From: Desulfobacca acetoxidans
GTDB taxonomy: Bacteria; Desulfobacterota; Desulfobaccia; Desulfobaccales; 0-14-0-80-60-11
Direction of reading: 5' to 3'
NCBI GenBank assembly: GCA_020723225.1
Contig: DYJG01000205.1
Location: 1 to 5,605 of the forward strand
Length of the DNA stretch: 5,605 nt
Shown: piece by piece, positions 4,749 to 5,605 of the stretch
Position numbering within the stretch: the first letter of the stretch is position 1
How the letters are laid out: each line of letters opens with the position of its first letter
The notes under the pieces: generated by a model
The model's database searches: none
What the model saw: only the letters and a program-made list of their open reading frames with translations
What the model was told of the DNA's origin: nothing
Position numbers and translations under genes: made by a program

Positions 4749-5605
4749 ATGAGCGCCCATGTGACCCGACAACATTTATTCTCCCAAGGCATTAAGGGCC
4801 TGCAATGCCAACCGGTCCGCACCGGCCATTCTTCCCATATCCCTTTGCGGCTGAAGGGATTGATTCACGGGGAACGGCTGACCTTCCCCCTCTATCTCAA
4901 GGCCAGCGACCCCCAATCTGAAAATTTCGCGTATTTTCCTTATCTGGACTCAGGAGAAGTGCTGGATTGCAGGTGGCTGGAACCGCTGGTCAAGCTGGGG
5001 ATCAAAGGTTTATATTTTCATAAAACGGACCTGGGAAATGTCCTGGCCTACCTGAACAACCATTTGCAGTTGTTGGAGGGGGAAGGCCCGGCCCAAGCCA
5101 AAAAGAAGTTCATAGTCCTGGCGGAGCACCTGAGCCTGACCCTGCGCCAGGTCATGGCCGCGCCCCGCCTGGGGGCCCATATCGGCCTGGCCGTTAACCA
5201 GGTTGATAGGATTATCGAGGAAATACAGAAAGATAAGCATTACCCGAAGATGGTTTGGGAAATCCTCTTCCGAAATTACAGCCTTTACAACCACGCGGTG
5301 AATGTCTGTCTGCTGGCGGTGGCGATGACGCTGTTTTTGCAGAAACCCCAACGGGAGAGCCGCCTCCTGGGGTCCGTGGGTCTGGTGCTGGATCTGGGGA
5401 TGACCCGCATCTCCAACCACATTCTTTATAAACCCGAAAGCTTAACCCCTGAGGAATGGGAAGAGACCAAAAATCACCCCTTGATCGGCGTGCAAATACT
5501 GAAACGCTACCCCATACTGCCGGCGGAAGGGATGCAGTTGGTTCGGGAGCATCATGAAAATGCCGACGGCTCGGGATATCCCGCGGGGCTATGCCTGCAC
5601 CAGCA
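4749..5605 (+). CDS. Degenerate HD-GYP domain protein, copy 3 of tandem array, 3' end beyond the window
   Basis: The 285 residues visible align without gaps to copies 1 and 2 from the first residue to about 250; the full protein is expected to be about 347-350. The N-terminal module (GERLTFPLYLK at 41-51, YLNN at 101-104) and linker are kept. In the HD-GYP domain, H182, H243 (HPLIG), H268-H269-E270 and DGSGYP (273-278) are present. The HD pair, however, is L214-D215: the codon at 5388-5390 is CTG where the other copies have CAC, two base changes away. Loss of this His removes a core metal ligand, so hydrolysis is probably abolished, while the substrate-contacting GYP loop remains. A role as a ligand-binding sensor or as a partner of copy 1 or 2 is inference. 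The reading frame is clean, so it does not look like a decaying pseudogene. Confidence 0.88.
   Translation, partial: MSAHVTRQHLFSQGIKGLQCQPVRTGHSSHIPLRLKGLIHGERLTFPLYLKASDPQSENFAYFPYLDSGEVLDCRWLEPLVKLGIKGLYFHKTDLGNVLAYLNNHLQLLEGEGPAQAKKKFIVLAEHLSLTLRQVMAAPRLGAHIGLAVNQVDRIIEEIQKDKHYPKMVWEILFRNYSLYNHAVNVCLLAVAMTLFLQKPQRESRLLGSVGLVLDLGMTRISNHILYKPESLTPEEWEETKNHPLIGVQILKRYPILPAEGMQLVREHHENADGSGYPAGLCLHQ

Overview
The window looks like chromosomal DNA from a GC-rich Gram-negative bacterium, most likely a deltaproteobacterium-type organism (Desulfobacterota). This is an inference from protein style: a Gfo/Idh/MocA oxidoreductase of the kind often found in lipid A gene clusters, a proteobacterial-type IlvE, and several HD-GYP proteins with a compact N-terminal module. 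No 16S, tRNA or other taxonomic marker is present. No rRNA, tRNA, CRISPR array, insertion sequence or phage gene was seen.

Layout. Bases 1-778 (minus strand) hold the 5' 259 codons of a Gfo/Idh/MocA NAD(P)-dependent oxidoreductase that runs off the left edge. A 255-bp divergent intergenic region (779-1033) carries a strong inverted repeat and a plausible sigma70 promoter pointing right. At 1034-1951 is ilvE, a complete branched-chain amino acid aminotransferase with its PLP lysine. The rest of the window, 2038-5605, is a same-strand tandem array of at least three paralogous HD-GYP proteins: copy 1 at 2038-3081, copy 2 at 3446-4498, and copy 3 from 4749 off the right edge. They are separated by unusually long spacers of 364 and 250 bp.

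The three HD-GYP copies align from residue 1 to about residue 250 without a gap. They share the same roughly 80-residue N-terminal module, a helical linker and an HD-GYP domain. HD-GYP domains classically hydrolyse cyclic di-GMP (some act on 3',3'-cGAMP), so the array is probably a cyclic-dinucleotide turnover or sensing locus. Two things set it apart. All three copies have Met where the family normally has Lys (HDxGM instead of HDxGK). Copy 3 has also lost the His of the HD metal-binding pair (Leu-Asp instead of His-Asp), while keeping the HHE and DGSGYP motifs. The simplest reading is a family of soluble HD-GYP proteins in which copies 1 and 2 may be active and copy 3 is a degenerate sensor or regulatory partner.

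The spacers also hold unexplained structure. Ahead of copy 2 there is a 9-bp perfect hairpin whose loop can pair with bases just before the start codon (a possible pseudoknot), plus a six-codon leader ORF. Ahead of copy 1 a well-placed Shine-Dalgarno serves an in-frame ATG-GGT-TAA. Ahead of copy 3 lies what looks like a degenerate copy of a widespread interspersed palindromic repeat.
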